Below are positions 46,156-56,730 of a stretch of DNA of 64,000 nucleotides, one piece after another (position 1 is the first letter of the stretch; every line of letters begins with the position of its first letter). The translations under genes were made by a program, and so were the position numbers. The DNA is from Prochlorococcus sp. AG-347-K16 (GTDB lineage Bacteria; Cyanobacteriota; Cyanobacteriia; PCC-6307; Cyanobiaceae): positions 1 through 64,000 of the forward strand of contig QCCD01000004.1 in NCBI GenBank assembly GCA_003281405.1, written 5' to 3'. The notes below the pieces were generated by a model. It saw nothing but the letters and a program-made list of their open reading frames with translations. It had not been told where the DNA came from and did not search any database.

Positions 46156-46560
46156 ATGTTTAACACTAAATCAAAAAAAGAGGAACCAGTAATAATATCT
46201 CCATCATTTCAGTTACCAATCATTCTAATAGTTTTAAGTTTTATGCTTTTGTTTTTGAATATTGGTTCTTTGCCAACAATAGTTTTTGCTTCTTTTAGCT
46301 TTTTTTTATTACTTCAGTCATTTACCTTAAGAATAAAAATAACAAATGATGATTTTATCGTTTTACAATTAGGGAAAGAGATTAGAACTTTTCCATTCAA
46401 GAACTGGATATCATGGAAATTCTTTTTCCCTGTAATCCCAGGTATTTTTTATTTTAGAGAAAAGTCCAGTCCTCATTTATTACCAATTTTATTTAATCCA
46501 AAGCAATTAAAAGATGAGCTCATAAAAAAAGTTGACTCCCTGGAAATTAAAAATTCTTAA
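46156..46560 (+). CDS. DUF3119 family protein
   Basis: A 134-residue cyanobacterial/plastid-lineage protein of unknown function. Two closely spaced hydrophobic helices (FQLPIILIVLSFMLLFLNIG and IVFASFSFFLLLQSF) precede a beta-rich cytosolic domain (LRIKITNDDFIVLQLG, RTFPFKNWISWKFFFPVIPG, ILFNPKQL) resembling a membrane-anchored PH-like fold. It starts three bases after mlaE, so the two are likely made together; a role with the lipid permease is inferred from that. Confidence 0.82.
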   Translation: MFNTKSKKEEPVIISPSFQLPIILIVLSFMLLFLNIGSLPTIVFASFSFFLLLQSFTLRIKITNDDFIVLQLGKEIRTFPFKNWISWKFFFPVIPGIFYFREKSSPHLLPILFNPKQLKDELIKKVDSLEIKNS

Positions 46561-46595
46561 AATTCAAAATTTGCCTATTCATCAAAATTATTTAA

Positions 46596-47606
46596 ATGAC
46601 CAATACAGAAATTTCCGACAATAATCCTGAAAAGGAATTAATAATAGATAAGTCAATTTCACATGATAAAAACAAACAAATTAGTAAGAAAAATACAACG
46701 CAAAATAAAAAAATTACTCCAAAAAACGACAAATCAACTAAATCCTTTGATGAAATTTCTAATGAAATTTTTAGAGATCTCGTCTCAAGAAAAGACTATT
46801 TAGTTGAAGAAATAAAAGAATTAGAAACAAAAAAAAATGAAATAGAAAAAGATATTGAGTCAAACTTTAAAGGACAGACAGATAATATTGCTAAAAGAGT
46901 TAAAGGCTTTCAAGAGTACTTAACTGGAGCTTTACAGAATCTTGCACAAAACGTTGAAAAACTAGAATTAGTTTCACAACCAATAATCGTAAAGCCTTCT
47001 CCCCTTGATGAGAAAAAGCAAAACAATAGCACAAATAATGTAATTAATGTTCCCGCTCTTTCTGAAACATTTAAGCCAGATGAAGAGATTATAAAAAATT
47101 GCTTTTCAAGTTTTACAGAACAACCTGACTTTTATGCAGAACCTTGGAAATTAAGACGGAGTCTTGATTCATCAGATATAGAAATTATGGATGATTGGTT
47201 CTTTAACATGGGCGGAAGAGGTTCTCTTGAAAGTAGAGGTTCTCGACAAAAAAATGCCTTGTTATCAGCGGGTTTAATATCTATTCTTGGCGAACTATAT
47301 GGAGATCAGTTTCAGACTCTTATTTTAGCTTCGCAGCCTGAACGATTAGGTGAATGGAGAAGAATTCTTCAAGATTCACTTGGTCTCACAAGGGATGACT
47401 TTGGACCTAATAGCGGGATTGTTCTTTTTGAAAGGCCTGAAGGTGTGATCGAAAGAGCTGACAGATTAGAAGCGAATGAAGAATTGCCATTCATTATAAT
47501 TGATGCAGCAGAAACCTCTGTTGAAATCGCCATACTTCAATTCCCATTATGGGTTGCATTTGCTGGTTCAGATAATGAAATTTACGATGATCTTGAACTA
47601 AACTAA
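46596..47606 (+). CDS. DUF3086 family protein
   Basis: A 336-residue cyanobacterial protein of unknown function. An Asn/Lys-rich disordered N-terminus (1-50) leads to a coiled coil (about 55-115; [18 protein letters not shown]), a linker, and a conserved C-terminal domain of about 170 residues with [20 protein letters not shown] and [18 protein letters not shown]. No membrane segment. It lies between DUF3119 and plsY on the same strand with short gaps. Confidence 0.82.
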   Translation: MTNTEISDNNPEKELIIDKSISHDKNKQISKKNTTQNKKITPKNDKSTKSFDEISNEIFRDLVSRKDYLVEEIKELETKKNEIEKDIESNFKGQTDNIAKRVKGFQEYLTGALQNLAQNVEKLELVSQPIIVKPSPLDEKKQNNSTNNVINVPALSETFKPDEEIIKNCFSSFTEQPDFYAEPWKLRRSLDSSDIEIMDDWFFNMGGRGSLESRGSRQKNALLSAGLISILGELYGDQFQTLILASQPERLGEWRRILQDSLGLTRDDFGPNSGIVLFERPEGVIERADRLEANEELPFIIIDAAETSVEIAILQFPLWVAFAGSDNEIYDDLELN

Positions 47607-47611
47607 ATTCT

Positions 47612-48205
47612 ATGAATTTCTTAATAATTTTTGCAGGATATCTTTTAGGATCACTTCCTACAGGTTTTTTAATTGGAAAATATCTCAAAAATATAGATCT
47701 AAGAACTATGGGTTCTGGATCTACAGGTGCCACAAATGTCTTAAGAAATGTTGGGAAATGGCCAGCACTTTTTGTATTTATCATTGACGTTGGGAAAGGT
47801 CTTATTGCAGTAAAAATTGCTCAATATTACACAGATCAAGGATTAATAGAAGTTTTTGCAGGGATATCCGCTATCTCAGGACATATTTGGCCAATATGGC
47901 TTAGGGGTAAAGGAGGAAAAGCTGTTGCAACTGGATTAGGTATGTTTTTAGCTCTTTCTTGGAAAGTTGGACTCGCATCTCTTGGTATTTTTTTAATAGT
48001 CCTAACAAAAACTAAATTTGTTTCTTTATCCAGTATTTCAGCTGCAATCTTACTTCCTATTTTTATGTTTTTTTACCTAGGTAAATTTATGCACTCATAT
48101 TTTTTAATAAGTTTAATTGTGGCATTATTAGTAATCTGGAAACATAGAACAAACATAACAAGATTGCTTAAGGGAGAAGAATCCAAAATTAATCAGAATC
48201 AATAG
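47612..48205 (+). CDS. plsY: acyl-phosphate glycerol-3-phosphate acyltransferase
   Basis: Membrane enzyme making lysophosphatidic acid from acyl-phosphate, the first step of phospholipid synthesis. Five helices in 197 residues; motif 1 [11 protein letters not shown] near 13-23, motif 2 [13 protein letters not shown] near 34-46, and the later loop [21 protein letters not shown]. It begins five bases after the DUF3086 stop. The stop region overlaps the convergent pyrF by 17 nt. Confidence 0.95.
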   Translation: MNFLIIFAGYLLGSLPTGFLIGKYLKNIDLRTMGSGSTGATNVLRNVGKWPALFVFIIDVGKGLIAVKIAQYYTDQGLIEVFAGISAISGHIWPIWLRGKGGKAVATGLGMFLALSWKVGLASLGIFLIVLTKTKFVSLSSISAAILLPIFMFFYLGKFMHSYFLISLIVALLVIWKHRTNITRLLKGEESKINQNQ

Positions 48206-48920
48206 ATTTAAATATTTCTATTAGAGCTTTATTAGGATCCATAGCTTTTGATATTGATCTACCAATAACCAACTTAGAAGCGCCATTATCTATAGCTTCA
48301 TGGGGAGTCATAATTCTATTTTGATCATCTTTACTGTCAATATTTAATCTGATGCCTGGTGTAATAAGTTCAAAATTGTTCTTATAAATAGATCTCAACA
48401 TTTTCACCTCCCAAGGGGAACAAACACATCCATCTAATCCAGCATCAAAAGACAATTTTGCAAGTCTCAATACATTTTCTTCAATTGAATTATTTCTATC
48501 AAGATCAGTTTGAAAATCTTTAAGAGAAAAGCTTGTTAAAACAGTTATTCCTACAACTAATGGAGGTTTAACACTGACTGAGGTGGCGCCTTCTAAAGAT
48601 GCTTTCTTCGAATCTTTAAGAGCTTTTAGACCTGCTGAAGCATGAATTGAAATAATATCAACTCCTAATTTTGAAACTTGGAAACATGCTGCACGCATGG
48701 TATTTGGAATATCATGAAATTTTAAGTCTAAAAAAATTTTTTTATTTAAACCTTTTAATATTTCAATAACTCTTGGACCTTCCCTAACAAAAAGTTCTAA
48801 ACCAACTTTCACCCACTTAATATTAGGACATTGTTCTAGAAGTAATTTTGCTTGACTTACATCTAATCCATCAATTGCCAATATTATTTTATCTTCTGAA
48901 TTAAATCTTTTATTCATCAA
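48189..48920 (-). CDS. pyrF: orotidine 5'-phosphate decarboxylase
   Basis: Final step of UMP synthesis. TIM-barrel of 243 residues with the catalytic Lys/Asp network in [17 protein letters not shown] and KVGLEL, and closing loops ITPGIRL and LVIGRSIS that bind the phosphate. Three bases separate it from tyrS upstream on the same strand. It overlaps plsY at the 3' end by 17 nt. Confidence 0.95.
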   Translation of the reverse strand: MMNKRFNSEDKIILAIDGLDVSQAKLLLEQCPNIKWVKVGLELFVREGPRVIEILKGLNKKIFLDLKFHDIPNTMRAACFQVSKLGVDIISIHASAGLKALKDSKKASLEGATSVSVKPPLVVGITVLTSFSLKDFQTDLDRNNSIEENVLRLAKLSFDAGLDGCVCSPWEVKMLRSIYKNNFELITPGIRLNIDSKDDQNRIMTPHEAIDNGASKLVIGRSISKAMDPNKALIEIFKSIDSD

Positions 48921-48923
48921 TTT

Positions 48924-50162
48924 TCAGTTTCCAAACCTCTTAATTATTTTTTTCCCAATTTGCAAAATTTTCCCTTCCAAATCATTTATTGAATTAAAAA
49001 CTAAATCAGGATTTATTACTTTCTGACTATCAATTTTTACCCCCCCACCTTTAATAGATCTTTTTGATTCGCTGCTAGATGTGAAAAGTTTTAGAGCACT
49101 TAACAAGTAAAAAAACTTAACTGGAAAAACTATCTCTTTTAAAGAAATCTCTGGAATTTCTCCAACTTTTTCTTTGTGTCCAAGGAATAATTTTTCGCAG
49201 TTTGATTGCGCCTTTAATGCTTCTTCCAACCCATGGAATAAAGTAGTAACTTCTAAAGCCATTCTTCTCTGTAATTCACGAGGATTTGAGTTTTTAATAA
49301 AACTTAAATCTAATTCAGTAAGTAATTCAAAATAGATAGGGATTATATTATCAGGTACTTTTTCTAATTTTGAATACATTGAAAGAGGATCTTCGGTCAA
49401 ACCGACGGTGTTAAATTCAGATTTGCTCATCTTCTTAATTCCATCTAAACCTGTCAAAATTGGCAGAAGAACACCAAATTGGGGATCTTGTTTAAAATGC
49501 CTTTGAAGATCTCTTCCTATTGCAATATTAAATTTCTGATCTGTACCTCCAAGCTCAATATCTGATTGAACAACTACCGAATCGTAACCTTGTAATAGTG
49601 GATATAAGAATTCATGTAAAGCAATTGGGACTTGCGAAGTGTACCTTTTATTAAATTCATCCTTAGCTAACATTTGACTAACTGTTGCACTTCCCATTAA
49701 TTCAATTATCGAATTAAGATTTAATCCTTTTAACCATTCACTGTTATATCTGATTTCTATTCTATCTTTTGAATCAAAATCTAAAATAGATTCATTAGCT
49801 GGCTTTCCCATCCCTAGTTGGGTTAGGTATGTTTTTGCATTATCCTTAACTTGTTTTTCAGATAACTGAACTCTTGTTTTGTTTTTTCCGGTTGGGTCTC
49901 CAATTTGAGCAGTAAAATCTCCAATAATTAGAACTGCAATATGTCCATTATCTTGGAATGCCCTAAGTTTTTTAAACAATATGCTGTGCCCAAGATGAAT
50001 ATCTGTTCCAGTTGGATCGATCCCGAGTTTAACCCTTAATTTTTTATTATTTTTTTTTGCATGATCAATTATCTCCGAAAAGGTTTGATCTGTTCCCTTA
50101 ATTGGAAAGTATTCTTCTATTCCTCTTGACAGCCATGATGGCAATATTGAATTATCTGACAT
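48924..50162 (-). CDS. tyrS: tyrosyl-tRNA synthetase
   Basis: Class I aminoacyl-tRNA synthetase. The HIGH signature appears as IHLGHSILF near residue 56 and KMSKS as [11 protein letters not shown] near 245. A C-terminal S4-type RNA-binding domain ([20 protein letters not shown]) completes the 412 residues. This is the longer TyrZ-like architecture. Likely co-transcribed with pyrF (gap 3 nt) and the DUF1825 gene (gap 19 nt). Confidence 0.96.
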   Translation of the reverse strand: MSDNSILPSWLSRGIEEYFPIKGTDQTFSEIIDHAKKNNKKLRVKLGIDPTGTDIHLGHSILFKKLRAFQDNGHIAVLIIGDFTAQIGDPTGKNKTRVQLSEKQVKDNAKTYLTQLGMGKPANESILDFDSKDRIEIRYNSEWLKGLNLNSIIELMGSATVSQMLAKDEFNKRYTSQVPIALHEFLYPLLQGYDSVVVQSDIELGGTDQKFNIAIGRDLQRHFKQDPQFGVLLPILTGLDGIKKMSKSEFNTVGLTEDPLSMYSKLEKVPDNIIPIYFELLTELDLSFIKNSNPRELQRRMALEVTTLFHGLEEALKAQSNCEKLFLGHKEKVGEIPEISLKEIVFPVKFFYLLSALKLFTSSSESKRSIKGGGVKIDSQKVINPDLVFNSINDLEGKILQIGKKIIKRFGN

Positions 50163-50181
50163 GAAGCTTTAACAGTTAAAT

Positions 50182-50505
50182 TTAAGAAGTTTTATCAAGT
50201 TCATCCTTCATTCTTATTAAGGTTTTATTCATTTGTTCGAACATTTGATCAGGAGTAATCCCAAATTGACTTAACTGTGTCTTTAATTGTTCTACTGTCA
50301 TTTTTGCTTGAAAATCTTCAGACAATTCAAATCTTTTCATAAAAACTTTATAGCGATCCATAAGTAATTCCATTTTTTTTATAAACATTTTTTTCCCTTC
50401 TCTATCAAATTTTCCATAATCAGAGCCAAGTTTCATAAGTTCTTGGTAATCTGCAAAAAGCTTTTTAGCTTCTTCTTGAACGATGTCTGACTCAAAAAAT
50501 CCCAT
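50182..50505 (-). CDS. DUF1825 family protein
   Basis: A 107-residue cyanobacterial protein of unknown function, entirely helical and highly charged, with no signal or membrane segment. Typical text: MGFFESDIVQEEAKKLFADY, a YGKFDREGKKMFI turn and a LKTQLSQFGITPDQMFEQM end. It is the first gene of the minus-strand run with tyrS and pyrF. Confidence 0.85.
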   Translation of the reverse strand: MGFFESDIVQEEAKKLFADYQELMKLGSDYGKFDREGKKMFIKKMELLMDRYKVFMKRFELSEDFQAKMTVEQLKTQLSQFGITPDQMFEQMNKTLIRMKDELDKTS

Positions 50506-50652
50506 TTCTATTTTTTACTTCGCAAGATTAAGACTCATTTACAAGATAACAAGAATCTTTTAAATTGATTAGAACATTAATAAATTTTAGTTTATAAATA
50601 ATTCTTTGATTTATATTTTTTCAGAATTAAATTTAGTAGACATGTTTCATAA

Positions 50653-51267
50653 ATGTTGGAAAAATTTAACGTAAATAATATTTCAAAACAAAATAGACAA
50701 TTTGAATTATTTGGTTCAAATGTAAATACATCAATTAATTTTCAACCCTCAAATAATCTAAAAATCAAAGGCGAAATCCTAACTGAATGGAGAAATAGAA
50801 TACATAATCACCAATTCAAAATTTCAAAAGATACTTACAATAAAACTTTTCACCAAACAAGTCTTCCTATAAATAAAATTTCCAATGAAAGAAAAATTGA
50901 TCCTTTTTCCTTGCAGCCATTATCATTGAATTTTTGGAGAACCAATCAATATATACACAATGGTCCAGCAATGTATTTTGTAATCGACTCGATGGAGAAT
51001 TCTAAAATTATCCTTTACATAGGAGAAACAAATTCAGCAAATAAAAGATGGAAGGGAGAACATGACTGTAAAAATTACCTCATGAACTATAAAGAAGCCC
51101 TAGCTCATAACAAACTCTCAAGTCACCAAGATATTCGTTTCTTCTTAGATGTACCTAAAGAAGTAAAATTAAGACGTAAATTAGAACAGCAACTGATATA
51201 TTTATGGTTACCACCTTTTAATAAAGAAACTCGAGATAGGTGGGCAACTACTTTCACAAACAATTAA
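50653..51267 (+). CDS. GIY-YIG-nuclease-like protein
   Basis: A 204-residue protein. The C-terminal half (about 103-195) has a GIY-YIG-like core: AMYFVID, ILYIGETNSANKRWKGEH in place of the second strand and helix with its Arg, and LEQQLIYLWLPPFNKE providing the Glu and Asn expected at the metal site. The N-terminal half is Asn/Lys-rich, with no recognised domain. Stand-alone, not fused to UvrC or a homing-endonuclease DNA-binding part, and not next to an intron. A structure-specific nuclease is possible; the assignment rests on motif reading alone. Confidence 0.6.
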   Translation: MLEKFNVNNISKQNRQFELFGSNVNTSINFQPSNNLKIKGEILTEWRNRIHNHQFKISKDTYNKTFHQTSLPINKISNERKIDPFSLQPLSLNFWRTNQYIHNGPAMYFVIDSMENSKIILYIGETNSANKRWKGEHDCKNYLMNYKEALAHNKLSSHQDIRFFLDVPKEVKLRRKLEQQLIYLWLPPFNKETRDRWATTFTNN

Positions 51268-51291
51268 AAGTTAATTAAATCCATTTAACAA

Positions 51292-52764
51292 ATGCAATTT
51301 TCCACATTCCAAAAAAATCTAGATAACTGGCAAGGTACCTCATTAATTTTTGGAGTTTTAGAGGAAGAAATAGCAAGCCAACTTGAAAAAATAAAATTTG
51401 TTATTGACCCAAAATTATTACTAAAAAAAGTTACTCAAAAAAATTTCAAAGGAGAAAAAGGGAAAACTTTAAGCTTTGAATTTTTAGATCAAAAATTAGA
51501 AACTTTAATCATAGTTGGTCTTGGTAAATCAAAAGATTTAAATAAAAGTGATATAGAAAACTCTATGGGAAATCTAGTTAGGAAAACTATTGATAAAAAT
51601 GAAAAAATCAGCATCTTGCTACCTTGGGAATTTATTAATTCACAACTAGAAATTAATCAATTAGCAGAGTCAGCCAGATTATCTGCCTATAAGGACAATA
51701 GATTCAATAAGAAGAAAGATGAGAAGAAAGTTCTTAAAGAAATAGAGTTTTTGAATTTAAAAAAATTTGAGAATATTAACTTTGAAGAGACAGCACAAAT
51801 ATGTGAAGGTGTAGAACTAGCTAGAAAACTTGTAAACGCCCCTCCAAATAGTCTTACGCCTCAAGAAATGTCTATACAAGCTTCTCAAATAGCTAAAGAC
51901 CATGGTTTGGAAGTAAAAATTTTAGAGGCAAAAGATTGTGAAGATTTAGGAATGGGTGCATATTTAGCTGTAGCAAAAGGTTCTGATCTAGATCCTAAAT
52001 TTATACATCTTACTTTAGAGTCAGAGGGGCCTATAAAAGAAAAGATTGCGCTTGTTGGGAAGGGTTTAACCTTTGATTCTGGAGGATATAACCTGAAAGT
52101 AGGAGCCTCTCAAATTGAGATGATGAAATATGATATGGGTGGAAGTGCTGCGGTTTTAGGAGCAGCAAAAGCGCTTGGAGCAATAAAACCAAAGGGACTA
52201 GAAATACATTTTATTGTGGCATCCTGCGAAAACATGATAAATGGATCTGCAGTACATCCAGGAGATGTAGTAAAGGCATCTAATGGTAAGACAATTGAAA
52301 TAAATAACACTGATGCAGAGGGAAGACTCACATTAGCTGATGCTTTAACTTACGCATCAAATTTAAAACCGGATTCAATAATAGATCTTGCCACTTTAAC
52401 TGGAGCTATTGTTGTAGCATTAGGGAATGATGTAGCTGGATTCTGGAGCAATAATGATGCTCTTGCAAATGATCTTAAAGCTGCCTCAGGCCAAGCTGGT
52501 GAGGAATTATGGCAAATGCCTTTACAAAAATCTTATAAAGAAGGGTTAAAGTCTCATATAGCTGATATGAAAAATACAGGACCTAGAGCAGGTGGGTCAA
52601 TAACTGCTGCTTTGTTTTTAGAGGAATTCTTTGATCCAGAGATTAAATGGGCTCATATTGATATTGCTGGGACCTGTTGGACTGATAAGAATAAAGGGAT
52701 TAATCCATCAGGTGCAACCGGTTTTGGAGTTAAAACTCTTGTTCAATGGATTAAAAATAAATAA
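51292..52764 (+). CDS. pepA: leucyl aminopeptidase (M17)
   Basis: Two-metal cytosolic aminopeptidase. An N-terminal macro-like domain (1-170) is followed by the catalytic domain with [33 protein letters not shown] and the signature [15 protein letters not shown] supplying the metal-binding Asp/Glu and catalytic Arg. Length 490. Begins 24 nt after the GIY-YIG-like gene on the same strand. Confidence 0.96.
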   Translation: MQFSTFQKNLDNWQGTSLIFGVLEEEIASQLEKIKFVIDPKLLLKKVTQKNFKGEKGKTLSFEFLDQKLETLIIVGLGKSKDLNKSDIENSMGNLVRKTIDKNEKISILLPWEFINSQLEINQLAESARLSAYKDNRFNKKKDEKKVLKEIEFLNLKKFENINFEETAQICEGVELARKLVNAPPNSLTPQEMSIQASQIAKDHGLEVKILEAKDCEDLGMGAYLAVAKGSDLDPKFIHLTLESEGPIKEKIALVGKGLTFDSGGYNLKVGASQIEMMKYDMGGSAAVLGAAKALGAIKPKGLEIHFIVASCENMINGSAVHPGDVVKASNGKTIEINNTDAEGRLTLADALTYASNLKPDSIIDLATLTGAIVVALGNDVAGFWSNNDALANDLKAASGQAGEELWQMPLQKSYKEGLKSHIADMKNTGPRAGGSITAALFLEEFFDPEIKWAHIDIAGTCWTDKNKGINPSGATGFGVKTLVQWIKNK

Positions 52765-52776
52765 CTAAATTTAAAA

Positions 52777-53379
52777 TTATTCATTCCAAGGATTTATTGA
52801 TCTAGCGTTATCACCCCACAATTTATCCAATCTCTGATCTCTCCCACAAGAGAATCTATAAAACTTATATTTTAATTCATTTCTCTCAGCGAAATCCTGA
52901 TGATATTCTTCAGCTAACCAAAATTGACCTTTTGATTTTAGTTCTACAGATAATCTTTCTAATGGCACTCGCAACTCATTAGAGGCCGCATTAATAGCAT
53001 TTTTTGCATCACTTTCCTCAGTTTCATCTTTGAAAAAGATCACTGGCCTATAAGAATTTCCGCGATCACAAAATTGACCCTTGCTGTCCAAAGGATCAAT
53101 ATTTCTGAAATAAAGCCTAAGTATCTCTGGTAAAGTTACCAATTTGGAATCATAGTCCACCAAAACCACTTCTTGATGTCCTTCATGATTCTCGTAGGTA
53201 GGATTTTGTAAATCTCCACCTGAATATCCACTTTGTACAAAATTTATGCCCTTTAATGACTCTAAATCATGTTCTAAACACCAAAAACAACCTCCTGCAA
53301 GAATCAATTCGTCTGCAAAAGCTTTTACAGGGTGGATAAATAGTGACAGAGCAATTATGAGAGGAAGGAAATATTTCAT
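52777..53379 (-). CDS. msrA: peptide methionine sulfoxide reductase MsrA, exported form
   Basis: Reduces methionine-S-sulfoxide in proteins. The catalytic Cys is in GGCFWCLEH at residues 29-37; GYSGGD and YFRNIDPLD follow, with resolving Cys candidates in GQFCDRGN and FSCGRDQ. The first ~22 residues (YFLPLIIALSLFIHPVKAFA) form a signal peptide, so the protein is predicted to act in the periplasm or thylakoid lumen. Length 200. It follows lpxB by 16 nt on the same strand. Confidence 0.92.
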   Translation of the reverse strand: MKYFLPLIIALSLFIHPVKAFADELILAGGCFWCLEHDLESLKGINFVQSGYSGGDLQNPTYENHEGHQEVVLVDYDSKLVTLPEILRLYFRNIDPLDSKGQFCDRGNSYRPVIFFKDETEESDAKNAINAASNELRVPLERLSVELKSKGQFWLAEEYHQDFAERNELKYKFYRFSCGRDQRLDKLWGDNARSINPWNE

Positions 53380-53395
53380 TTTTTTATTATAAAGT

Positions 53396-54574
53396 TCAAA
53401 TAATAGAATTAATAATCTCTTTAGCAGCTCTCTGGACTACGCCCTCTTCTCCCAATTCTTTTTTTAAAAAAGCATAACCTTTTTTAATTTTTATTTTTTC
53501 TGATTTCCCCTCAAGAATCTTACAGGATTTGGAGAAAATTTTCTTTTCGTCAAATTCTCTTTGCACAAACTCAGGGATTATTAATTTATTAACTAATAAA
53601 TTTACTGGGGAAATAAATCTTACTTTGAAATTGAGAATTTTTTGAGCGATAAAAGCAGTTACCCTGCTAACTCTATAACCAACAATCTGGGGGATTCCAT
53701 ACAGAGCTAATTCCATATTAACTGTCCCAGATTTACAAAGAGCAATTTTAGTGAGCGAATAAATGTAAGGCTTTAATTTTGCGCTATCTTTTTGAGAAAT
53801 CACAAATCCTTTAACTTGATATTTTCTAAAGGCTTTTTTGAATATTTCATCAAAAGCAATTCGACAAGAGGGAATATAGACAACCAAACTTGGATATTTT
53901 TTTTGTAAGTTTTTAGCCGTTTTCATAAAAGTAGGTAATATATACTTCAATTCTTGAGGTCTTGATGCAGGCATTAAAAGAATGATATTTTGATCTGGGC
54001 GAAGGTTGAGAATAGTTCTAGCATCTTTCTTCAGAGGAAGTTTTTTTGTCAAATCAATCATTGGATGTCCAACCCATAAAACATTTCCGCCCCTCTTTTT
54101 ATAAAAGGCTGCTTCTTTCTTAAAAATCGCAAAAATTTTATCAGAAAATTTTATTAGATTTGTTGTAGTATTGTTCCCAATCCTCCAAGCCCATTCTTGG
54201 GGAGCAATATAGTAAAAAATTGGAATTTTTGTATTCGATCTTTTTAATTTAGTACCAATTTTTATATTTGGACCCATATAGTCAATCAATATTAAGCAAT
54301 CTGGGGGATATTTTTTTAGTAATTTATAGAATCTTTTTTGAATTATTATTGTTGGCAGAATAAGAGGTAAAGCCTCCCAAATTCCTATTGCACTAATTGA
54401 TGTAGTATCTTGAAGAATTTTTACACCCTCTTTCTTCATTCTCTCCCCACCTAATCCGCAAATTTCTAAATCTATAGATTTTTTCTTGGCTTCATCTAGT
54501 AAAGCTTTTGATAACAAACTTCCATGCAAATCTCCAGAGACTTCTCCAGTACTTATAAATATCTTTTTATTCAT
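53396..54574 (-). CDS. lpxB: lipid-A-disaccharide synthase
   Basis: Glycosyltransferase (GT19) joining UDP-diacylglucosamine and lipid X. It shows ISTGEVSGDLHGSLLSKAL at the N-terminus, IDYMGPNIKIG, YYIAPQEWAWR and, near the C-terminus, ALCKSGTVNMELALYGIPQIVGYR. Length 392. Overlaps the lpxA stop by four bases (ATGA). Prochlorococcus lipid A differs from the enteric form, but this core pathway is kept. Confidence 0.95.
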   Translation of the reverse strand: MNKKIFISTGEVSGDLHGSLLSKALLDEAKKKSIDLEICGLGGERMKKEGVKILQDTTSISAIGIWEALPLILPTIIIQKRFYKLLKKYPPDCLILIDYMGPNIKIGTKLKRSNTKIPIFYYIAPQEWAWRIGNNTTTNLIKFSDKIFAIFKKEAAFYKKRGGNVLWVGHPMIDLTKKLPLKKDARTILNLRPDQNIILLMPASRPQELKYILPTFMKTAKNLQKKYPSLVVYIPSCRIAFDEIFKKAFRKYQVKGFVISQKDSAKLKPYIYSLTKIALCKSGTVNMELALYGIPQIVGYRVSRVTAFIAQKILNFKVRFISPVNLLVNKLIIPEFVQREFDEKKIFSKSCKILEGKSEKIKIKKGYAFLKKELGEEGVVQRAAKEIINSII

Positions 54575-55425
54575 AAATTCACTATCGGCATTGGCCCTCG
54601 TCTTTCTTTAGATATTGACTCTTTTAAAAAACTACATAATTTTGAAGATGAAAGATCTAATTCTCCTTTCATTACTTTTTCTAATGAACTTGAAATCGTA
54701 TCATTAGATTTAAAAAGTAGATTCCAAGTACTTTGAAGAATTTTTAAGTCAAAATCTTTATTTTCTAATAAACCACTTCTCTTAATTCCAATTCTATTCA
54801 AACCTCTCAGTCTTCCTGGATGCCCTTCGGCTAAACAAAAAGGAGGCACATCTCTATCAACTCTAGTCATTCCTCCAATCATTGCTAAATATCCAATTTG
54901 TACAAATTGATGAATACCTAAACAACCTCCAATAATAGCTTTATCTTCAATTTTTACATGGCCTGCAACTTGAACGCTATTTGATAAAACTATCCTATTA
55001 CCAAGTTCACAATTATGACCGATGTGAGTGTAAGCCATCAACAAATTATTATTGCCAATAATAGTTTTTTCTCCTTCATCAGTTGCTTTATTAATAGTTA
55101 CACATTCTCTGAAAGTATTATTATCTCCAATAATTACTTCAGTATGGGCTCCTTTATATTTAAGGTCTTGGGGATCAAGGCCTATAAAAACACTTGGAAA
55201 AACTTTATTGTTCATGCCAATTTGAGTCCTTCCAGAAATAACTGCATTCGGTCCTATTTCGGAGCCTTTCCCGATAATCACATCAGGACCAATAACAGCT
55301 CCTTGAGAGATAATAACCCCATCATGTAATTCGGCACTTGGATCAACAAACGCATTTGGGTGTACTTTTACACCACTAAATCCTGAGTTGAATTCAGTAT
55401 TTTTAAGATCCATATCTCTAATCAA
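54571..55425 (-). CDS. lpxA: UDP-N-acetylglucosamine acyltransferase
   Basis: First step of lipid A synthesis. Left-handed beta-helix of hexapeptide repeats ([20 protein letters not shown] through about 195), with the catalytic His in [13 protein letters not shown], then a C-terminal helical domain. Length 284. The start overlaps fabZ by eight bases and the stop overlaps lpxB by four, so fabZ-lpxA-lpxB is coupled. Confidence 0.95.
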   Translation of the reverse strand: MIRDMDLKNTEFNSGFSGVKVHPNAFVDPSAELHDGVIISQGAVIGPDVIIGKGSEIGPNAVISGRTQIGMNNKVFPSVFIGLDPQDLKYKGAHTEVIIGDNNTFRECVTINKATDEGEKTIIGNNNLLMAYTHIGHNCELGNRIVLSNSVQVAGHVKIEDKAIIGGCLGIHQFVQIGYLAMIGGMTRVDRDVPPFCLAEGHPGRLRGLNRIGIKRSGLLENKDFDLKILQSTWNLLFKSNDTISSSLEKVMKGELDLSSSKLCSFLKESISKERRGPMPIVNL

Positions 55426-55876
55426 CTAATGAAAACATTAATTCTCCAGCACAAACCAAATCCCCATAAACGTGAGCCTCAGCTTTAACCTTCCCAAATC
55501 TTTGTCTTTTAATCGACAACAACTCACAAGAAATTATCAATTGATCCCCAGGCACAACTGGTTTTCTGAATTTAACATTATTGATTCCAGCAAAAACGAA
55601 AAGTCCTTTTGGAAGATCGGGCATTTGCGTTACGATAATGCCACCAACTTGAGCCATTGATTCAACAATAAGAACCCCAGGCATCAAGGGTCTCTCAGGA
55701 AAATGTCCCTGAAATTGAGGCTCATTCAGAGTTACATTTTTTACTGCAACAGCTCTCTTCCCTGGAATATTCTCTATAACCTTGTCCACAAGAGCAAAAG
55801 GATATCTGTGAGGTAATAAACCTAGTATGTGCTCAGAAGAAAGTTGATTATTTTCACTGGATAATTTCTTTTCCAA
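55418..55876 (-). CDS. fabZ: 3-hydroxyacyl-[acyl-carrier-protein] dehydratase
   Basis: Hotdog-fold dehydratase of fatty-acid elongation. The catalytic helix is [20 protein letters not shown], with the His and Glu in place; [14 protein letters not shown] is at the N-terminus. Length 152. TTG start at 55876. Its place between lpxC and lpxA is the common arrangement that balances hydroxyacyl-ACP between lipid A and fatty acids. Confidence 0.96.
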   Translation of the reverse strand: MEKKLSSENNQLSSEHILGLLPHRYPFALVDKVIENIPGKRAVAVKNVTLNEPQFQGHFPERPLMPGVLIVESMAQVGGIIVTQMPDLPKGLFVFAGINNVKFRKPVVPGDQLIISCELLSIKRQRFGKVKAEAHVYGDLVCAGELMFSLVD

Positions 55877-55893
55877 AACAATTAAAGATAAAG

Positions 55894-56730
55894 TTAATTT
55901 TTTAGCGATGAGGCCAACAAAGCGTTTAAAGAATGTGATCCTTTATAGACTAAAATTTGAGCCTTAGGTAACCCTACCAAAGCCAAGTCCCCAATTAGGT
56001 CCAAAATTTTATGTCTTATTGGTTCATCATCAAATCTTAATGGTGGATTAACCCATTTTTCATCGTCACAAACAAGGGCGTTGTCCAAACTTCCGCCTTT
56101 TATTAATCCGAGTTCACTTAACTCTTGAAATTGATCTTTAAAACCAAATGTTCTCGCAGGAGCGATCATTTCAACAAAACTTTTTGGATTTAAATCAATC
56201 ACAAAAGTTTGATTTCCAATTGCTTTATAGGCAAAACTTATAGTAGATATAATCGTAATTTTTTCAGAAGGAGTTGCTGCTATGACAGAGCCTTCTTTAT
56301 TTAAAATTATTGATTTATTAATTTCTTGAAAGAAATTATCTGGTCTAGGTGCCTTTTTGATCCCTACTTCTTCAAAATCTCTAACCCACTGGATTGCCGA
56401 TCCATCTAAAAGAGGAATCTCTTTCCCATCAACCTCAATATGTATATAACTCAAGCCACAACCGGCAAGTGAAGATAATAAATGTTCTATAGTGTACAAA
56501 TTTCTACTCCCTAATTTAACCGCCGTACAAAGCATGGTACTTCCAATTAAATCTTGAGTAAGCTTGAAAATCTCTCCAGGTTTATCCTTGAAAGAAACAA
56601 AATACCCTTCTTTTTCGTAAGGAGAAATTACAACTCTTGTTTTTTCTCCACTATGAAGACCTATTCCTTCTCTGGAGATAACTCCAGCCAGGGTATAGCA
56701 GAAATCGTAATTAGCAGGCCAAGAAAACAC
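55894..56730 (-). CDS. lpxC: UDP-3-O-acyl-N-acetylglucosamine deacetylase
   Basis: Zinc hydrolase, the committed step of lipid A synthesis. [12 protein letters not shown] is at the N-terminus, [13 protein letters not shown] supplies the first zinc His, and [16 protein letters not shown] supplies HKxxDxxGD with the other ligands. Length 278. The start is GTG at 56730, immediately after the bamA stop codon, so it is translated from the bamA message. Confidence 0.96.
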   Translation of the reverse strand: MFSWPANYDFCYTLAGVISREGIGLHSGEKTRVVISPYEKEGYFVSFKDKPGEIFKLTQDLIGSTMLCTAVKLGSRNLYTIEHLLSSLAGCGLSYIHIEVDGKEIPLLDGSAIQWVRDFEEVGIKKAPRPDNFFQEINKSIILNKEGSVIAATPSEKITIISTISFAYKAIGNQTFVIDLNPKSFVEMIAPARTFGFKDQFQELSELGLIKGGSLDNALVCDDEKWVNPPLRFDDEPIRHKILDLIGDLALVGLPKAQILVYKGSHSLNALLASSLKN

